DNA from: RCIO01 sp035555795
GTDB taxonomy: Bacteria; Pseudomonadota; Alphaproteobacteria; Rhizobiales; Rhizobiaceae
Direction of reading: 5' to 3'
Length of the DNA stretch: 64,000 nucleotides
NCBI GenBank assembly: GCA_035555795.1
Contig: DATMGE010000014.1
Location: 6,339-70,338 of the forward strand
In this document: one piece after another, positions 42,196 to 52,050 of the stretch
Numbering within the stretch: the first letter of the stretch is position 1
How the letters are laid out: each line of letters begins with the position of its first letter
Translations under genes and position numbers: made by a program
Notes under the pieces: generated by a model
Seen by the model: only the letters and a program-made list of their open reading frames with translations
What the model was told of the DNA's origin: nothing
Databases searched by the model: none

Positions 42196-45171
42196 CTATT
42201 TGCGCTTCGTCCTAAGCAGGCGATCGAAGATGCCCTCGACCCTGTGCGACGTTTCCTGGATGTGGGCTTCAAGAATGCCCGTGTCCGGCAGGTCCGTCCT
42301 TGCCAGCAGAAGATCGGTCAGTCCCGGCGGAATATCGTCGGGATCGAGGCTTCCTTCGAGGCACAGGCGGATGATCTGCGTCAGCGTCAGATAGAGGCCG
42401 TGCGCGGCAAGCAGGTCGTCGCGCGCCTGCGGATCGAGCCGCTCGGGGTCGATCCGCTCGATCGCCGCCGCGGTGGAGGTGGTACGCGGCGCATCCTGGC
42501 GCCGCGGTGTCTCCAGCGTCGTTACCTGCGCGATGAATTCGAGGTCGATGATGCCGCCGCGGATCAGCTTGAAATCCCAGAGGCTCGACGGGGGCTTTTC
42601 CTCCGCGATCAGGTCGCGCATCTCGGCGGCGTCGCGGCGCAACTTCACCGGATCGCGCTTCAGGCCGATGACGTCGCGGACGATCCGCTCGACCTCATCG
42701 CCGAGGCTCGCATCACCTGCGATAGTCCGCGCGCGCGTGATGGCCATGTGTTCCCACGTCCATGCCTCGCCGCGCTGATATTTGGCAAAGGCGTCCACAT
42801 GGGTGGCCACCGGCCCCTTGTTGCCGGACGGGCGCAGGCGAAGGTCGAGCTCGTACAGCACGCCCTCGGCGGTCGGCGCGGAGACGGCGGCGATGAGGCG
42901 TTGGGTCAGGCGGGTGAAATAGTGCGAGGGCGCAAGCTGCTTTTCGCCGTCCGAGGCTTCGGCGTCGGCCGCATGATCGTAGAGCAGGATCAGGTCGACA
43001 TCGGAACCGGCGGTCAGTTCGCGGCTGCCGAGCTTGCCCATGCCGAGAACCACGATACGCTGGCCGGGAACGCGACCGTGACGGCGCGCGAATTCCTCGA
43101 CCGTGACATCCAGCGCCGCGCCGATGGTGAGATCGGCGAGGTCCGAAAAGGCGCGGCCGGCGCGCGTGGCGTCGATGGCGCCCGTCAGCAGGCGCACGCC
43201 GATGAGGAATTTCTGCTCGGCGGCGAAGATGCGGAGCCGGTCCAGCACATCTTCCTGCACGACCGCGCCGGCAAGGAAGGAATCGAGACGGTCGGCCAGA
43301 TAGGCGCGCTTCGGCAATTCCGCGAGCACCGCGGGATCGAGCAGACCGTCAAAGACATGCGGCCGGCGGGTGATGATCGCCGCAAGGCGCGGCGCCGCTC
43401 CCATGATGCCGGCAAGCAGCTTCAGAAGGCGCGGGTTCGATTGCAGCAGGGAGAAAAGCTGGATGCCGGCCGGCAGCCCGGCCAGAAACGCGTCGAAGCG
43501 CAGCAGCGCCTCGTCGGCACGGCGCGTCTCGCCGAAGGCTTGCAGAAGCGCGGGCGTCAGCTCGGTCAGGCGCTCGCGTGCTTCGGCAGACTGGGTGGCG
43601 CGGTAGCGGCCGAAATGCCAGGTGCGGATGACGCGGGCGATATCGCTGGGCCGCTCGAAGCCGAGCGTCGACAGCGTGTGCAGCGTGTCGGGATCGTCCA
43701 CATCACCGGTGAAGACGAGATTGCCGACGCCGGCGGAAAGCTGCGGCGCGGTCTCGAATAGCGCCGCATAGTGGCTTTCCACCGCTTGCAGAGCTGTCCT
43801 GAACGCCTTCGCGAAGGCATCTGCCGAGGCGAAGCCGCGCATATGGGCGATGCGTTCCAGCCCCTCATCGTCCTCGGGCAGAAGATGCGTCTGTTCGTCC
43901 GCCACCATCTGGATGGCGTGCTCGACATCGCGCAGGAACCAGTATTGGCTCGTCAGGGCGTCACGCGCATCCTCGGTGATCCATCCCCGTTCGGCCAGCC
44001 GGGCGAGCATCGGCACGGTCTCCTGGCCGCGCAGTTCGGGGAACCGTCCGCCCGCAATGAGTTGTTGCGTCTGGACGAAGAACTCGATCTCCCGGATGCC
44101 GCCGCGCCCCAGCTTGACGTTGTGGCCCTTCACGGCGATCTCGCCATGCCCCTTGTGGGCGTGGATCTGGCGCTTGATGGAATGGACGTCGGCGATGGCC
44201 GCATAATCCATATATTTGCGCCAGATATAGGGCTGGAGCTCCTTCAGGAAGGCCTGGCCCGCAGCGAGGTCGCCCGCCACCGGCCGTGCCTTGATCATCG
44301 CGGCGCGTTCCCAGTTCTGCCCCCTGCCCTCATAATAGTGGATCGCCGCATCGACCGAGATGGCAAGTGGCGTCGATCCCGGATCCGGGCGCAGCCGCAG
44401 GTCGGTGCGGAACACGTAGCCGTGCTCGGTGCGGTCCTGAAGGATCCTGACCAGACGCCGTGTCAGCCGCACGAACAGCTCCGCCGCCTCATGCGGATCG
44501 CCGATCGCCGGGGCCTGTGGATCGTAAAAGACGATGAGGTCGATATCGGAGGAGAAATTGAGCTCGTGCGCGCCGAGCTTGCCCATGCCGAGGATGACCC
44601 AGCCGGAGCCGCGCGTGGGATCGTCGGGATCGGGCAGGGTCAGCTTGCCCTGCTCATGCGCCTCGCGCAGCAGATAGCACGCCGCAGCACCCACGGCGGC
44701 GTCGGCGAGGTCGCTGAGGCGGCGCACGGTGACGGCGGCATCCGCCTCGCCGGCAAGGTCGCCCAGCGCGATCAGCGCATGCGCCTCGCCTTTCAGCAGG
44801 CGCAGCCGGCGCATCAGCTCGGCCTCGGGAACTTCGGCCGACCAATGGAGCGCGGCAATCTCGCCGACGATCTGCGCGATGCGCTGCGCCAGCGGCACGT
44901 CGAACAGGCGCTCCAGAATGAGCGGATCGCGGCGGAAGGCGTCGCGGAGGAAAGGCGAGAGATCGACGGCGGCGAGCAGGAAGCGCCGGAGCGGATCGCG
45001 TGACTTCAGCAGCCTGGGCAGGCGTTGGGCGCCAGCCTCTTTCGCCGCCTCGGCAATATCGTCGAGCGACGCCTCCCCGGAAGCGCTGTCGAGCGGCGCG
45101 AGCTCGCGCGGCGGCATGCCGAACCAGCCGGGATCAGCGATGTCCGCGCCGGCGGAAAGCCGCCCACTCAT
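42196..45171 (-). CDS. glnE: Bifunctional [glutamine synthetase] adenylyltransferase/deadenylase
   Basis: Controls glutamine synthetase by attaching or removing AMP in response to PII. The 991-residue protein contains two GlnE/nucleotidyltransferase halves. The N-terminal one has NFSSDIDLIVFYD and the C-terminal one has LTAGSDVDLILLYD, each with the D-x-D catalytic pair, separated by GlnD/PII-uptake linkers; both halves contain the GKLGAHEL / GKLGSREL motif. ATG 45171 overlaps the stop of the sensor kinase (ATGA), so it is the last gene of the degP-RR-HK-glnE series on this strand. It converges with the PleC-type kinase gene across 22 bp. Confidence 0.96.
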   Translation of the reverse strand: MSGRLSAGADIADPGWFGMPPRELAPLDSASGEASLDDIAEAAKEAGAQRLPRLLKSRDPLRRFLLAAVDLSPFLRDAFRRDPLILERLFDVPLAQRIAQIVGEIAALHWSAEVPEAELMRRLRLLKGEAHALIALGDLAGEADAAVTVRRLSDLADAAVGAAACYLLREAHEQGKLTLPDPDDPTRGSGWVILGMGKLGAHELNFSSDIDLIVFYDPQAPAIGDPHEAAELFVRLTRRLVRILQDRTEHGYVFRTDLRLRPDPGSTPLAISVDAAIHYYEGRGQNWERAAMIKARPVAGDLAAGQAFLKELQPYIWRKYMDYAAIADVHSIKRQIHAHKGHGEIAVKGHNVKLGRGGIREIEFFVQTQQLIAGGRFPELRGQETVPMLARLAERGWITEDARDALTSQYWFLRDVEHAIQMVADEQTHLLPEDDEGLERIAHMRGFASADAFAKAFRTALQAVESHYAALFETAPQLSAGVGNLVFTGDVDDPDTLHTLSTLGFERPSDIARVIRTWHFGRYRATQSAEARERLTELTPALLQAFGETRRADEALLRFDAFLAGLPAGIQLFSLLQSNPRLLKLLAGIMGAAPRLAAIITRRPHVFDGLLDPAVLAELPKRAYLADRLDSFLAGAVVQEDVLDRLRIFAAEQKFLIGVRLLTGAIDATRAGRAFSDLADLTIGAALDVTVEEFARRHGRVPGQRIVVLGMGKLGSRELTAGSDVDLILLYDHAADAEASDGEKQLAPSHYFTRLTQRLIAAVSAPTAEGVLYELDLRLRPSGNKGPVATHVDAFAKYQRGEAWTWEHMAITRARTIAGDASLGDEVERIVRDVIGLKRDPVKLRRDAAEMRDLIAEEKPPSSLWDFKLIRGGIIDLEFIAQVTTLETPRRQDAPRTTSTAAAIERIDPERLDPQARDDLLAAHGLYLTLTQIIRLCLEGSLDPDDIPPGLTDLLLARTDLPDTGILEAHIQETSHRVEGIFDRLLRTKRK

Positions 45172-46598
45172 TTCGCTGCCTGCGCATGTGGGAAGACCAG
45201 CCTGACGATGAGGCCGGGCGCGGCATCGTCCAATTCCAGGCGGCCCTTGTGGAAACCGAGCACCGCCTTGGCGATGCTCAGGCCCAGCCCGGAGCCCGGC
45301 AGGTTGCGGCTCTTTTCGAGGCGCACGAAACGCTCGGTCGCGCGGGCGCGATCAGCTTCCGATATGCCCGGCCCATTGTCCGTCACCGACAACACGATCT
45401 CCTCGCCATGCCCGGCCAGCGCCACGACGACACGCGGCGTGCCCTCCCTTCGCACGGCATATTTGATCGCATTGTCGACCACGTTCGACAATGCCTGGCC
45501 GATGAGTTCGCGATTTCCCGTGATGGCGGGCACGCCTGCGGCGATATCGGCAGATACCTCTACGCCCCGCTCCTCGGCCAGCGGCTCGTAGAGCTCGACC
45601 ACGTCGCGCACGATCTCCGCTAGATCGACCTGTTCGGCCATTTCCGAAGCATTGCCGGCCTCGAGGCGCGAGATCATCAGGATGGCATTGAAGGTGCGGA
45701 TGAGCTGGTCGGACTCGGCGATCGTCGCCTCCAGCGCCTCGCGATATTCCGAAGTGTCGTGCGGGCCGGCAAGCGTGGCCTCGGCCCGATTGCGCAGGCG
45801 CGTCAGCGGCGTCTTGAGATCATGGGCGATATTGTCCGACACCTGCTTCAGCCCCTCATCCAGCGCGGCGATGCGCGCCAGCATCTGGTTCAGGTTCTCC
45901 GAGAGTCGGTCGAACTCATCTCCCGTCCCGCTCACCGGCAGGCGGCCGCCGAGATCGCCACCCATGATGCGACGGCTGGCATCGGACACGTTGTCGATGC
46001 GCTTGAGCGCGCTGCGGCCGACGAAGAACCAGATCAGGAATGCGCCGAGCCCCATCATCACGAAGGCGAAGACGAGCGAATTGCGCACGACGGCGCGGAA
46101 ACGCTCCGGCTCGCTGAGGTCGCGGCCGACAAGCGTGATCATCTGGTTGGGAAGGCGGAAAACGAGCGCAAGCGCGGTGTGCTCCGTTCGCCGCTCACCC
46201 GCGCCTTCCGGCCGCTGGGCATTCGCCTCGCCATAGCGGCTGTAGGTGAAGGGCTGCGGCGTCCATCCCTCGGTATCGAGTACGCCCGGAGCCAGGCTCT
46301 CGACATTGCCGGCGAGAATGCGGCCATTCGCATCTGCGATGAGATAGAGGTTTGCGCCGGGCTGGCGGCTTCGCGCTTCGATGACGCGGACCAGCGACGT
46401 CAGGCCGCCGCGCTGATAGGCGCGGCCGAGGCCGAGCACTTCCTCATTGATGGTGTCCTGCGTCTGCGAAACCATCATGCCGACCGAAACCGTCGTCATG
46501 TAGGTGACGAGGATCGCCGCGCAGGCCGTGAAGAGGATGAGATAGAGCGCCGACAGCCGCGCGGCCGTGGTGCGCATGATGGCCGGCAGCGAGGCCAT
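45168..46598 (-). CDS. Sensor histidine kinase of an OmpR-type two-component system
   Basis: A 476-residue membrane kinase with an N-terminal helix (LYLILFTACAAILVTYMTTV), a periplasmic domain to about residue 165, a second helix (SLVFAFVMMGLGAFLIWFFVG) and HAMP. HisKA has the phosphoacceptor His in NIAHDLKTPLTRLRNRAE. HATPase_c has NVVDNAIKYA, VTDNGPGISE and GSGLGLSIAKAV. Start and stop overlap the regulator and glnE genes respectively, giving tight translational coupling. The signal is unknown. It is distinct from FeuQ at 54 kb. Confidence 0.92.
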   Translation of the reverse strand: MASLPAIMRTTAARLSALYLILFTACAAILVTYMTTVSVGMMVSQTQDTINEEVLGLGRAYQRGGLTSLVRVIEARSRQPGANLYLIADANGRILAGNVESLAPGVLDTEGWTPQPFTYSRYGEANAQRPEGAGERRTEHTALALVFRLPNQMITLVGRDLSEPERFRAVVRNSLVFAFVMMGLGAFLIWFFVGRSALKRIDNVSDASRRIMGGDLGGRLPVSGTGDEFDRLSENLNQMLARIAALDEGLKQVSDNIAHDLKTPLTRLRNRAEATLAGPHDTSEYREALEATIAESDQLIRTFNAILMISRLEAGNASEMAEQVDLAEIVRDVVELYEPLAEERGVEVSADIAAGVPAITGNRELIGQALSNVVDNAIKYAVRREGTPRVVVALAGHGEEIVLSVTDNGPGISEADRARATERFVRLEKSRNLPGSGLGLSIAKAVLGFHKGRLELDDAAPGLIVRLVFPHAQAAK

Positions 46599-47272
46599 CA
46601 GCCGGCCTTGAGCATATAGCCCGCGCCACGCACCGTGTGCAGCACCGGCGTATCGAATTCCTTCTCGATCTTGCCCCGCAGGCGCGAGACATGAACGTCG
46701 ATGACGTTGGTCTGGGGGTCGAAATGATAGTCCCAGACATTTTCGAGCAGCATGGTGCGGGTCACGACCTGCCCGGCATGGCGCATCAGATATTCCAGCA
46801 GCCGGAATTCGCGCGGCTGGAGGACGATCTCGCGGCCGGAACGCGTGACGGTATGAGAGAGGCGGTCGAGCTCCAGGTCGCCCACCTTGTAGGTAGTCTG
46901 GACATCGCGCCCGCCGCCGCGACGGTCCAGCGCCTCGACGCGCGCGAGCAGTTCGGTGAAGGCATAGGGCTTGGTGAGATAGTCGTCGCCGCCGGCGCGC
47001 AGGCCGGTCACCCTGTCATCCACCTCGCCCAGCGCGGAAAGGATCAGGACCGGCGTGCGGACACCCTTCGCCCGCAATCCCGACACGACCGACAGGCCGT
47101 CGCGATGCGGCAGCATGCGGTCTACGACGAGAACGTCATAGTCGCCGGCCTCGGCAACGCCGTATCCGGTTTCGCCGTCATGAACGACATGCGCGGTGTG
47201 GCCGACCTCCTGGAAGGCCTTCTCGATATATTGCGCCGCCTCGCGGTCATCCTCGATGACAAGAATCTTCAT
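46598..47272 (-). CDS. OmpR/PhoB-family response regulator
   Basis: A 224-residue regulator: receiver domain (MKILVIEDDREAAQYIEKAF, phospho-acceptor Asp in VLVVDRMLPHRDG, Lys in LTKPYAFTELL) and a winged-helix DNA-binding domain (LQPREFRLLEYLMRHAGQVVTRTMLLENVWDYHFDP, HVSRLRGKIE, TVRGAGYML). ATG at 47272 is chosen because it begins the receiver; an upstream extension to 47353 lies in intergenic repeat sequence. The stop overlaps the cognate kinase start. It lies downstream of degP with hairpins in between, so it probably has its own promoter. Confidence 0.94.
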   Translation of the reverse strand: MKILVIEDDREAAQYIEKAFQEVGHTAHVVHDGETGYGVAEAGDYDVLVVDRMLPHRDGLSVVSGLRAKGVRTPVLILSALGEVDDRVTGLRAGGDDYLTKPYAFTELLARVEALDRRGGGRDVQTTYKVGDLELDRLSHTVTRSGREIVLQPREFRLLEYLMRHAGQVVTRTMLLENVWDYHFDPQTNVIDVHVSRLRGKIEKEFDTPVLHTVRGAGYMLKAG

Positions 47273-47284
47273 GATCGGATCTAT

Positions 47285-47370
47285 AGAGCACTTCCAGCGA
47301 AAATGTGCAGCGGTTTGCGTCCGGAATTGCAGGAAAACAAAGAGATAGAGCACTTCCGCCGGAAAATATG
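47285..47370 (+). repeat. Dispersed intergenic palindromic repeat, copy B
   Basis: Shares TTTGCGTCCGGA and AACAAAGAGAT with copy A and CTTCCAGC-AAA plus GGAATTGC with the reversed copy C. It occupies the leader region of the response regulator gene, ending 13 bp before its start codon. Confidence 0.65.
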
Positions 47371-47373
47371 AAC

Positions 47374-47401
47374 GGCAGTGGGTTGATGGGAACCCACTGC
47401 C
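47374..47401 (-). terminator. Hairpin after degP
   Basis: GGCAGTGGGTT / AACCCACTGCC, an 11-bp perfect stem with a six-base loop. On the minus strand it is followed by an A/T-rich stretch with TTTT. It lies about 85 bp after the degP stop codon; a second GCCGGC hairpin lies between. Confidence 0.5.
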
Positions 47402-47485
47402 GCAGAGCCGGCGAAACTCATGCCGGCTCGGTCCACTCCGGCCCGGTTCGGGGTCCTTGAGCCCAGTCCGGAGCGGTGCTTGCCA

Positions 47486-49018
47486 TCAACCCTGCTGTAC
47501 CGGGAGCGCGACGAACCGGTTGGTGTCATCACGCTTGACCTGCATCAGCACGGCCTTGCGGCCAGCCGAAGAGGCCTCCTTCACGGCACGATCGAGATCC
47601 GCGGCGGATTTGATCTCCTGCGAATTGACGGCAACGATCACGTCGCCCGCCTGGATGCCGCGCTGCGCGGCATCGCTGTCGGGATCGACATCGGTAACGA
47701 CGAGGCCAACGCCGTCGTCGGCGGGGGTCACGGTGAGGCCGAACGCGTCGAGCTCGCCCGCCTGTTCTGGCCCGGACGGCTGATCTGCCGAAGCCTGCTT
47801 GTCGGAACCCGGCAGTTCGCCGAGCTTCATGCTCACATCGCTGGCCTTGCCACCGCGCCAATAGGTAACCTTCACATCCTTGCCGGGCGTGAGACCGCCG
47901 ATCAGGCGGGCAAGCTCGCGCGGCGAGGATACCGACTTCCCGTCCACCGAGGTGATGACGTCGCCGGCACGGATGCCCGCATCCAGTGCAGGGCTGCCCT
48001 GCTGTGCATCGGCCACGAGGGCACCGCGCTGCTGGCCAAGGCCGAGCGACTCGGCGATTTCAGGCGTCACCGGCTGGATCTGGACACCAAGCCAGCCGCG
48101 CTGCACTGCGCCGTCCTCGATCAGGCTCGCGACGACATCCTTAGCCGTCGAGGCCGGGATGGCGAAGGCGATGCCGACATTGCCGCCCGAAGGCGAGAAG
48201 ATCGCGGTGTTCACACCGACCACCTGGCCGCTCAGATTGAAGGCAGGGCCGCCGGAATTGCCGCGATTGACCGCCGCATCGATCTGAAGGAAATCGTCAT
48301 AGGGGCCAGCGCCGATGTCGCGACCGCGCGCCGAGACGATACCCGCCGTGACGGTGCCGCCAAGGCCGAACGGGTTGCCGACTGCCACCACCCAGTCGCC
48401 GACGCGCACGCTGTTTTCATCGGCGAAGGCGACATAGGTGAACTTCTTGTCAGAATCGACCTTGAGCACGGCAAGGTCAGTCCGCTCGTCGGTGCCGACC
48501 AGATTGGCATTGAGCTCGGTGCCGTCATCCGTCACCACGGTGAACTCCGCTCCACCGGCCACGACGTGGTTGTTGGTAACCAGATAGCCATCCTCGGAGA
48601 TGAAGAAGCCGGATCCCTGCGACACAGGACGGGCGCGCTCCGGACGATTGCGCTCGGGCCGGTTACGCTCGGCACGGTCGCCGCGCTCGCCACGGAATTC
48701 ACGGAAGAAGCGGTTCAGGGGATGGTCGCGCGGCAGGTCGTCGAAGCCGGGCATGCCGAACTGGAAGCCGGGGCCGCCGCGATCGTCGACCGGGGCGACG
48801 CGCGCTGAAACGCGGACGCTGACGACAGCGGGGGAAACATGCTCGACGATGTCGGCAAAGCCGGGGGCCTGCGCCTGCGGCTGATCGATGCGTACCGCTT
48901 CTGCGAAGACGGGAAGCGTGCCGCTCGTGACGGCGCCGAAGCCGATCGCGCCAGCGATTGCAAGGGAGGTCGCGGCAGCCAGAAGGCGCTTGCGTCCGCT
49001 CAAGGTGGTCTTGCTCAT
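47486..49018 (-). CDS. degP: Do-family serine endopeptidase DegP/MucD-like
   Basis: Periplasmic protease/chaperone, 510 residues, starting at ATG 49018 with a signal peptide (RLLAAATSLAIAGAIGFGAV). Catalytic triad: His151 (VTNNHVV), Asp181 (RTDLAVLKVD), Ser255 (NRGNSGGPAF). Two PDZ domains follow (about residues 275-370 and 405-505). An arginine/glutamate-rich insert with the repeated unit ERNRP occurs near residues 113-131, in the LA-loop region before the protease strand. It lies 126 bp downstream of ccmH on the same strand, as in rhizobia where degP follows cycL. Confidence 0.95.
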   Translation of the reverse strand: MSKTTLSGRKRLLAAATSLAIAGAIGFGAVTSGTLPVFAEAVRIDQPQAQAPGFADIVEHVSPAVVSVRVSARVAPVDDRGGPGFQFGMPGFDDLPRDHPLNRFFREFRGERGDRAERNRPERNRPERARPVSQGSGFFISEDGYLVTNNHVVAGGAEFTVVTDDGTELNANLVGTDERTDLAVLKVDSDKKFTYVAFADENSVRVGDWVVAVGNPFGLGGTVTAGIVSARGRDIGAGPYDDFLQIDAAVNRGNSGGPAFNLSGQVVGVNTAIFSPSGGNVGIAFAIPASTAKDVVASLIEDGAVQRGWLGVQIQPVTPEIAESLGLGQQRGALVADAQQGSPALDAGIRAGDVITSVDGKSVSSPRELARLIGGLTPGKDVKVTYWRGGKASDVSMKLGELPGSDKQASADQPSGPEQAGELDAFGLTVTPADDGVGLVVTDVDPDSDAAQRGIQAGDVIVAVNSQEIKSAADLDRAVKEASSAGRKAVLMQVKRDDTNRFVALPVQQG

Positions 49019-49144
49019 GGTTACCAGGTCCTTCTCAGGGTCAAAATCGGCGATGCACTTCTCTGCGCATGTCGTGACCAGAGATAGGTGGCGGCACATT
49101 ACGCTGCCATTTCCGGCGTATGAAACTTTGGTAATGAAAGACCG

Positions 49145-49609
49145 TCAGTCGGGCCGGCTGTCCAGTTCGGCAAGACGCGCCTCTTCGTCCGGCGTCAGGG
49201 GCAGTTGCGAAGATGGCTTCCTGTTCTGCCTAGCACGCAGCAGCATGAAGCCTCCGCCCACCAGCAGCAAAAGCACGGGCGTCGCCCACAAAAGCGCGTT
49301 GCGTGCGCTGAAGGCGGGCTTGAGCAGAACGAACTCGCCATAGCGCGCCACCACGAAGTCGATCACTTCCTGGTCGCTGTCGCCGGCTGTGAGCCGCTCG
49401 CGCACCAGAATACGAAGGTCGCGCGCCAGATCGGCATCGGAATCGTCAATGGACTGGTTCTGGCAGACCATGCAGCGCAGCTGCGCCGAAAGCCCGCGCG
49501 CCCTCGCCTCCAACGCCGGATCCGCAAGCATTTCGTCCGGCTGCACGGCAAAGGCTGGCATGGCGAGGCACAGCAGCAGCGGAATGATCTGCACAAGCCT
49601 GCGCATCAT
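49145..49609 (-). CDS. ccmH: Cytochrome c-type biogenesis protein CcmH/CycL
   Basis: Thiol-reductant component of system I cytochrome c maturation, 154 residues. Signal/anchor (LVQIIPLLLCLAMPAFA), then the redox motif LRCMVCQNQSI with Cys46 and Cys49 that reduces apocytochrome, the conserved DSDADLARDLR helix, a C-terminal membrane helix (ALLWATPVLLLLVGGGFMLL) and a short tail. ATG 49609 overlaps the ccmF stop (ATGATGA arrangement). It is the last gene of the ccmI-ccmE-ccmF-ccmH operon. Confidence 0.95.
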   Translation of the reverse strand: MMRRLVQIIPLLLCLAMPAFAVQPDEMLADPALEARARGLSAQLRCMVCQNQSIDDSDADLARDLRILVRERLTAGDSDQEVIDFVVARYGEFVLLKPAFSARNALLWATPVLLLLVGGGFMLLRARQNRKPSSQLPLTPDEEARLAELDSRPD

Positions 49610-51603
49610 GCGCTGCCCGCTGCCGGAGCAGCGACGCGCTTGCGGTTCGCTGCCGGCGCACCCACCCGCAGCCGGCGATCCAGCAGCGACATCGTGCCGC
49701 CAGCCATCATCACCAGCGCGCCTAGCCAGATCAGCGTCACCATGGGTTTCCACCAGATGCGCACCACAATCCCGCCGTCAGTCGTCGGATCGCCGAGCGA
49801 GACATAGACCTGGCTGAAGCCCCGCGTCACGATACCGGCTTCGGTGGTCGGCATTTGGCGGGCCGGATAGAGGCGCTTGGCGGCGACAACCTCATTGATC
49901 GCGCGGCCTCCCGACAGCAGGGTGAAGCGCCCCTGATCTTCGGTATAGTTCGGCCCCTGTACCGGCGTGATGCCTTCGAACCGCAATGTGTACCCCGCAA
50001 ATTGCGTGCTTTCGCCCGGCTTCATGGTGGTGAAGTGCTCGACCTGCAGCGCGGTGACGGAGACGATGCCGAGCACCGTCAGGCCAAGGCCGGCATGGGC
50101 GAGCGCCGTTCCCCATATAGAGCGCGGCAGCCCGGCCAGACGCCGCAGGGCCACGCCCATCTTCACGCCGGGCAGACCGGACTTGACGGCAAGGTCGGTT
50201 GCCGACCCGGCGATCAGCCATGCTGCCAGCCCCATGCCGAGCGCCGCGAGAACCGACATGCGATCGATGAACAGATAGCCCAGCAGAACCACCGCCAGCG
50301 AGATACCGAAGGCCGCGAACAACCGCTGCGCCGCAGCAGCCAGATCGCCGCGCTTCCACGCAAGCAGCGGCCCAAACGGCACGGCGATGAGAAGCGGCAC
50401 CATCAGCGGCCCGAAAGTGAGGTTGAAGAACGGCTCGCCGACGGAAATGCGATCGCCGGTCAGCGCCTCGATCGCCAGCGGATAGAGCGTGCCGACAAGC
50501 ACCGTGGCCGTCGCCGTGGAGAGGAACAGGTTGTTCAGCACCAGCGCGCCCTCGCGCGATATGGGCTGGAACAGGCCGCCGGCTGCCAGCGCATTGGCGC
50601 GCAGGGCGAACAGCATCAGCGCGCCGCCGATGAAGGCAACGAGGATGGCCAGGATGAAGACGCCGCGAGTCGGATCGGTGGCGAAGGCGTGCACCGAGGT
50701 CAGCACGCCGGAGCGCACGAGGAAGGTGCCGAGGAGCGAGAGCGAGAAGGTAAGGATCGCCAGAAGCACGGTCCAGATCTTCAGCGCCGACCGCCTCTCC
50801 ATGACGATCGCCGAATGCAGCAGCGCCGTGCCGGACAGCCAGGGCAGGAAGGAGGCGTTCTCGACCGGGTCCCAGAACCAGAAGCCGCCCCAGCCGAGCT
50901 CATAATAAGCCCAGTAGGATCCCATGGCGATGCCGCCGGTCAGGAGTATCCAGGCGGCCAGCGTCCAGGGTCGCACCCAGCGTGCCCATGCCGCGTCGAT
51001 GCGACCGTCGATCAGCGCCGCCACGGCAAAGGAGAAGCTCACCGAAAAGCCGACATAGCCCAGATAGAGCAAGGGTGGATGGATGGCGAGGCCGACATCC
51101 TGAAGGATCGGGTTGAGATCACGCCCCTCGATCGGCGCCGGCACGATGCGCGCGAACGGATTGGAGGTGGCAAGGATGAAAAGCAGGAAGGCGCAGGCGA
51201 TCATGCCCTGCACCGAAAGCACGTTCGCACGCAAGGAGGCAGGCAGGTTGCGGCCGAACAGGGCGACCAGCGCGCCGAAGAAAGCGAGGATCAGCACCCA
51301 CAGGAGCATGGAGCCCTCGTGATTGCCCCATGTGCCAGTCAGCTTGTAGAGCATCGGCTTGGCCGAATGCGAATTCTCCCAGACATTCGCCACGGAGAAA
51401 TCGGAAGCAAGATAGGCGAAGGTCAGCGCCACGAAAGACAGCGTGATGAGCGCAAACACCGCGAAGGCCGCCGGCTGCCCGACCTCCATCAATCGCGCAT
51501 TGGACGCGCGCGCGCCAAGCAGCGGCACGGAGGCCTGGACGAGCGACAGCGCGAAGGCCAGGACCAGCGCGAAATGTCCGATCTCAACGACCATATGGCG
51601 CAT
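49606..51603 (-). CDS. ccmF: Heme lyase CcmF/CycK-family protein
   Basis: Large polytopic membrane protein (665 residues, about 15 helices) that receives heme from CcmE and joins it to apocytochrome c. The tryptophan-rich WWD domain is present (YYELGWGGFWFWDPVENASF), along with HPPLLYLGYVGFSV, two other family histidine regions, and the periplasmic domain near the end (TMKPGESTQFAGYTLRFEGI). Overlap with ccmH and a 9-bp gap to ccmE indicate one transcript. Confidence 0.96.
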   Translation of the reverse strand: MRHMVVEIGHFALVLAFALSLVQASVPLLGARASNARLMEVGQPAAFAVFALITLSFVALTFAYLASDFSVANVWENSHSAKPMLYKLTGTWGNHEGSMLLWVLILAFFGALVALFGRNLPASLRANVLSVQGMIACAFLLFILATSNPFARIVPAPIEGRDLNPILQDVGLAIHPPLLYLGYVGFSVSFSFAVAALIDGRIDAAWARWVRPWTLAAWILLTGGIAMGSYWAYYELGWGGFWFWDPVENASFLPWLSGTALLHSAIVMERRSALKIWTVLLAILTFSLSLLGTFLVRSGVLTSVHAFATDPTRGVFILAILVAFIGGALMLFALRANALAAGGLFQPISREGALVLNNLFLSTATATVLVGTLYPLAIEALTGDRISVGEPFFNLTFGPLMVPLLIAVPFGPLLAWKRGDLAAAAQRLFAAFGISLAVVLLGYLFIDRMSVLAALGMGLAAWLIAGSATDLAVKSGLPGVKMGVALRRLAGLPRSIWGTALAHAGLGLTVLGIVSVTALQVEHFTTMKPGESTQFAGYTLRFEGITPVQGPNYTEDQGRFTLLSGGRAINEVVAAKRLYPARQMPTTEAGIVTRGFSQVYVSLGDPTTDGGIVVRIWWKPMVTLIWLGALVMMAGGTMSLLDRRLRVGAPAANRKRVAAPAAGSA

Positions 51604-51612
51604 GCCCCGTCA

Positions 51613-52050
51613 TCATTGCGTCTCCTGCCACACGCCCTTGGCCTTCAGGCCATCAGCCACTTCGCGCGGCATGTAGGTCTCGTCATGCTTCGCCAGCACA
51701 TTGTCGGCCACGAACACGCCGTCGCTGCCAAGCATGCCTTCAGTGACGACGCCCTGCCCCTCGCGGAAAAGGTCGGGCAGGATACCGGTATAGCGGACGG
51801 GCACTGAACCGATCTCATCCGTCACCACGAAGCTGACGGTCAGCCCCTCGCCGCGGGTGATGGAGCCATTTCCAACCAGCCCGCCAAGGCGGATGCGCTG
51901 GCCGGGCTCCACATGCGCGGTCGGCAGGTCGGCAGGCATGTAGAAATAGGACGTCTTCTGGCCGAGCGCGTAAAAGGTCAGCGCGGCCGCCAGCGCGATG
52001 AAGCCGATGCCGCCGCCGATCACTGCGAGGCGTTTCTGCTTGCGGGTCAT
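51613..52050 (-). CDS. ccmE: Heme chaperone CcmE/CycJ
   Basis: Periplasmic OB-fold heme carrier, 145 residues. One N-terminal membrane anchor (LAVIGGGIGFIALAAALTFYAL), RIRLGGLVGNGSI, and the covalent heme-binding His122 in AKHDETYMP with Tyr126 as ligand. ATG overlaps the ccmI stop (ATGA). Confidence 0.96.
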   Translation of the reverse strand: MTRKQKRLAVIGGGIGFIALAAALTFYALGQKTSYFYMPADLPTAHVEPGQRIRLGGLVGNGSITRGEGLTVSFVVTDEIGSVPVRYTGILPDLFREGQGVVTEGMLGSDGVFVADNVLAKHDETYMPREVADGLKAKGVWQETQ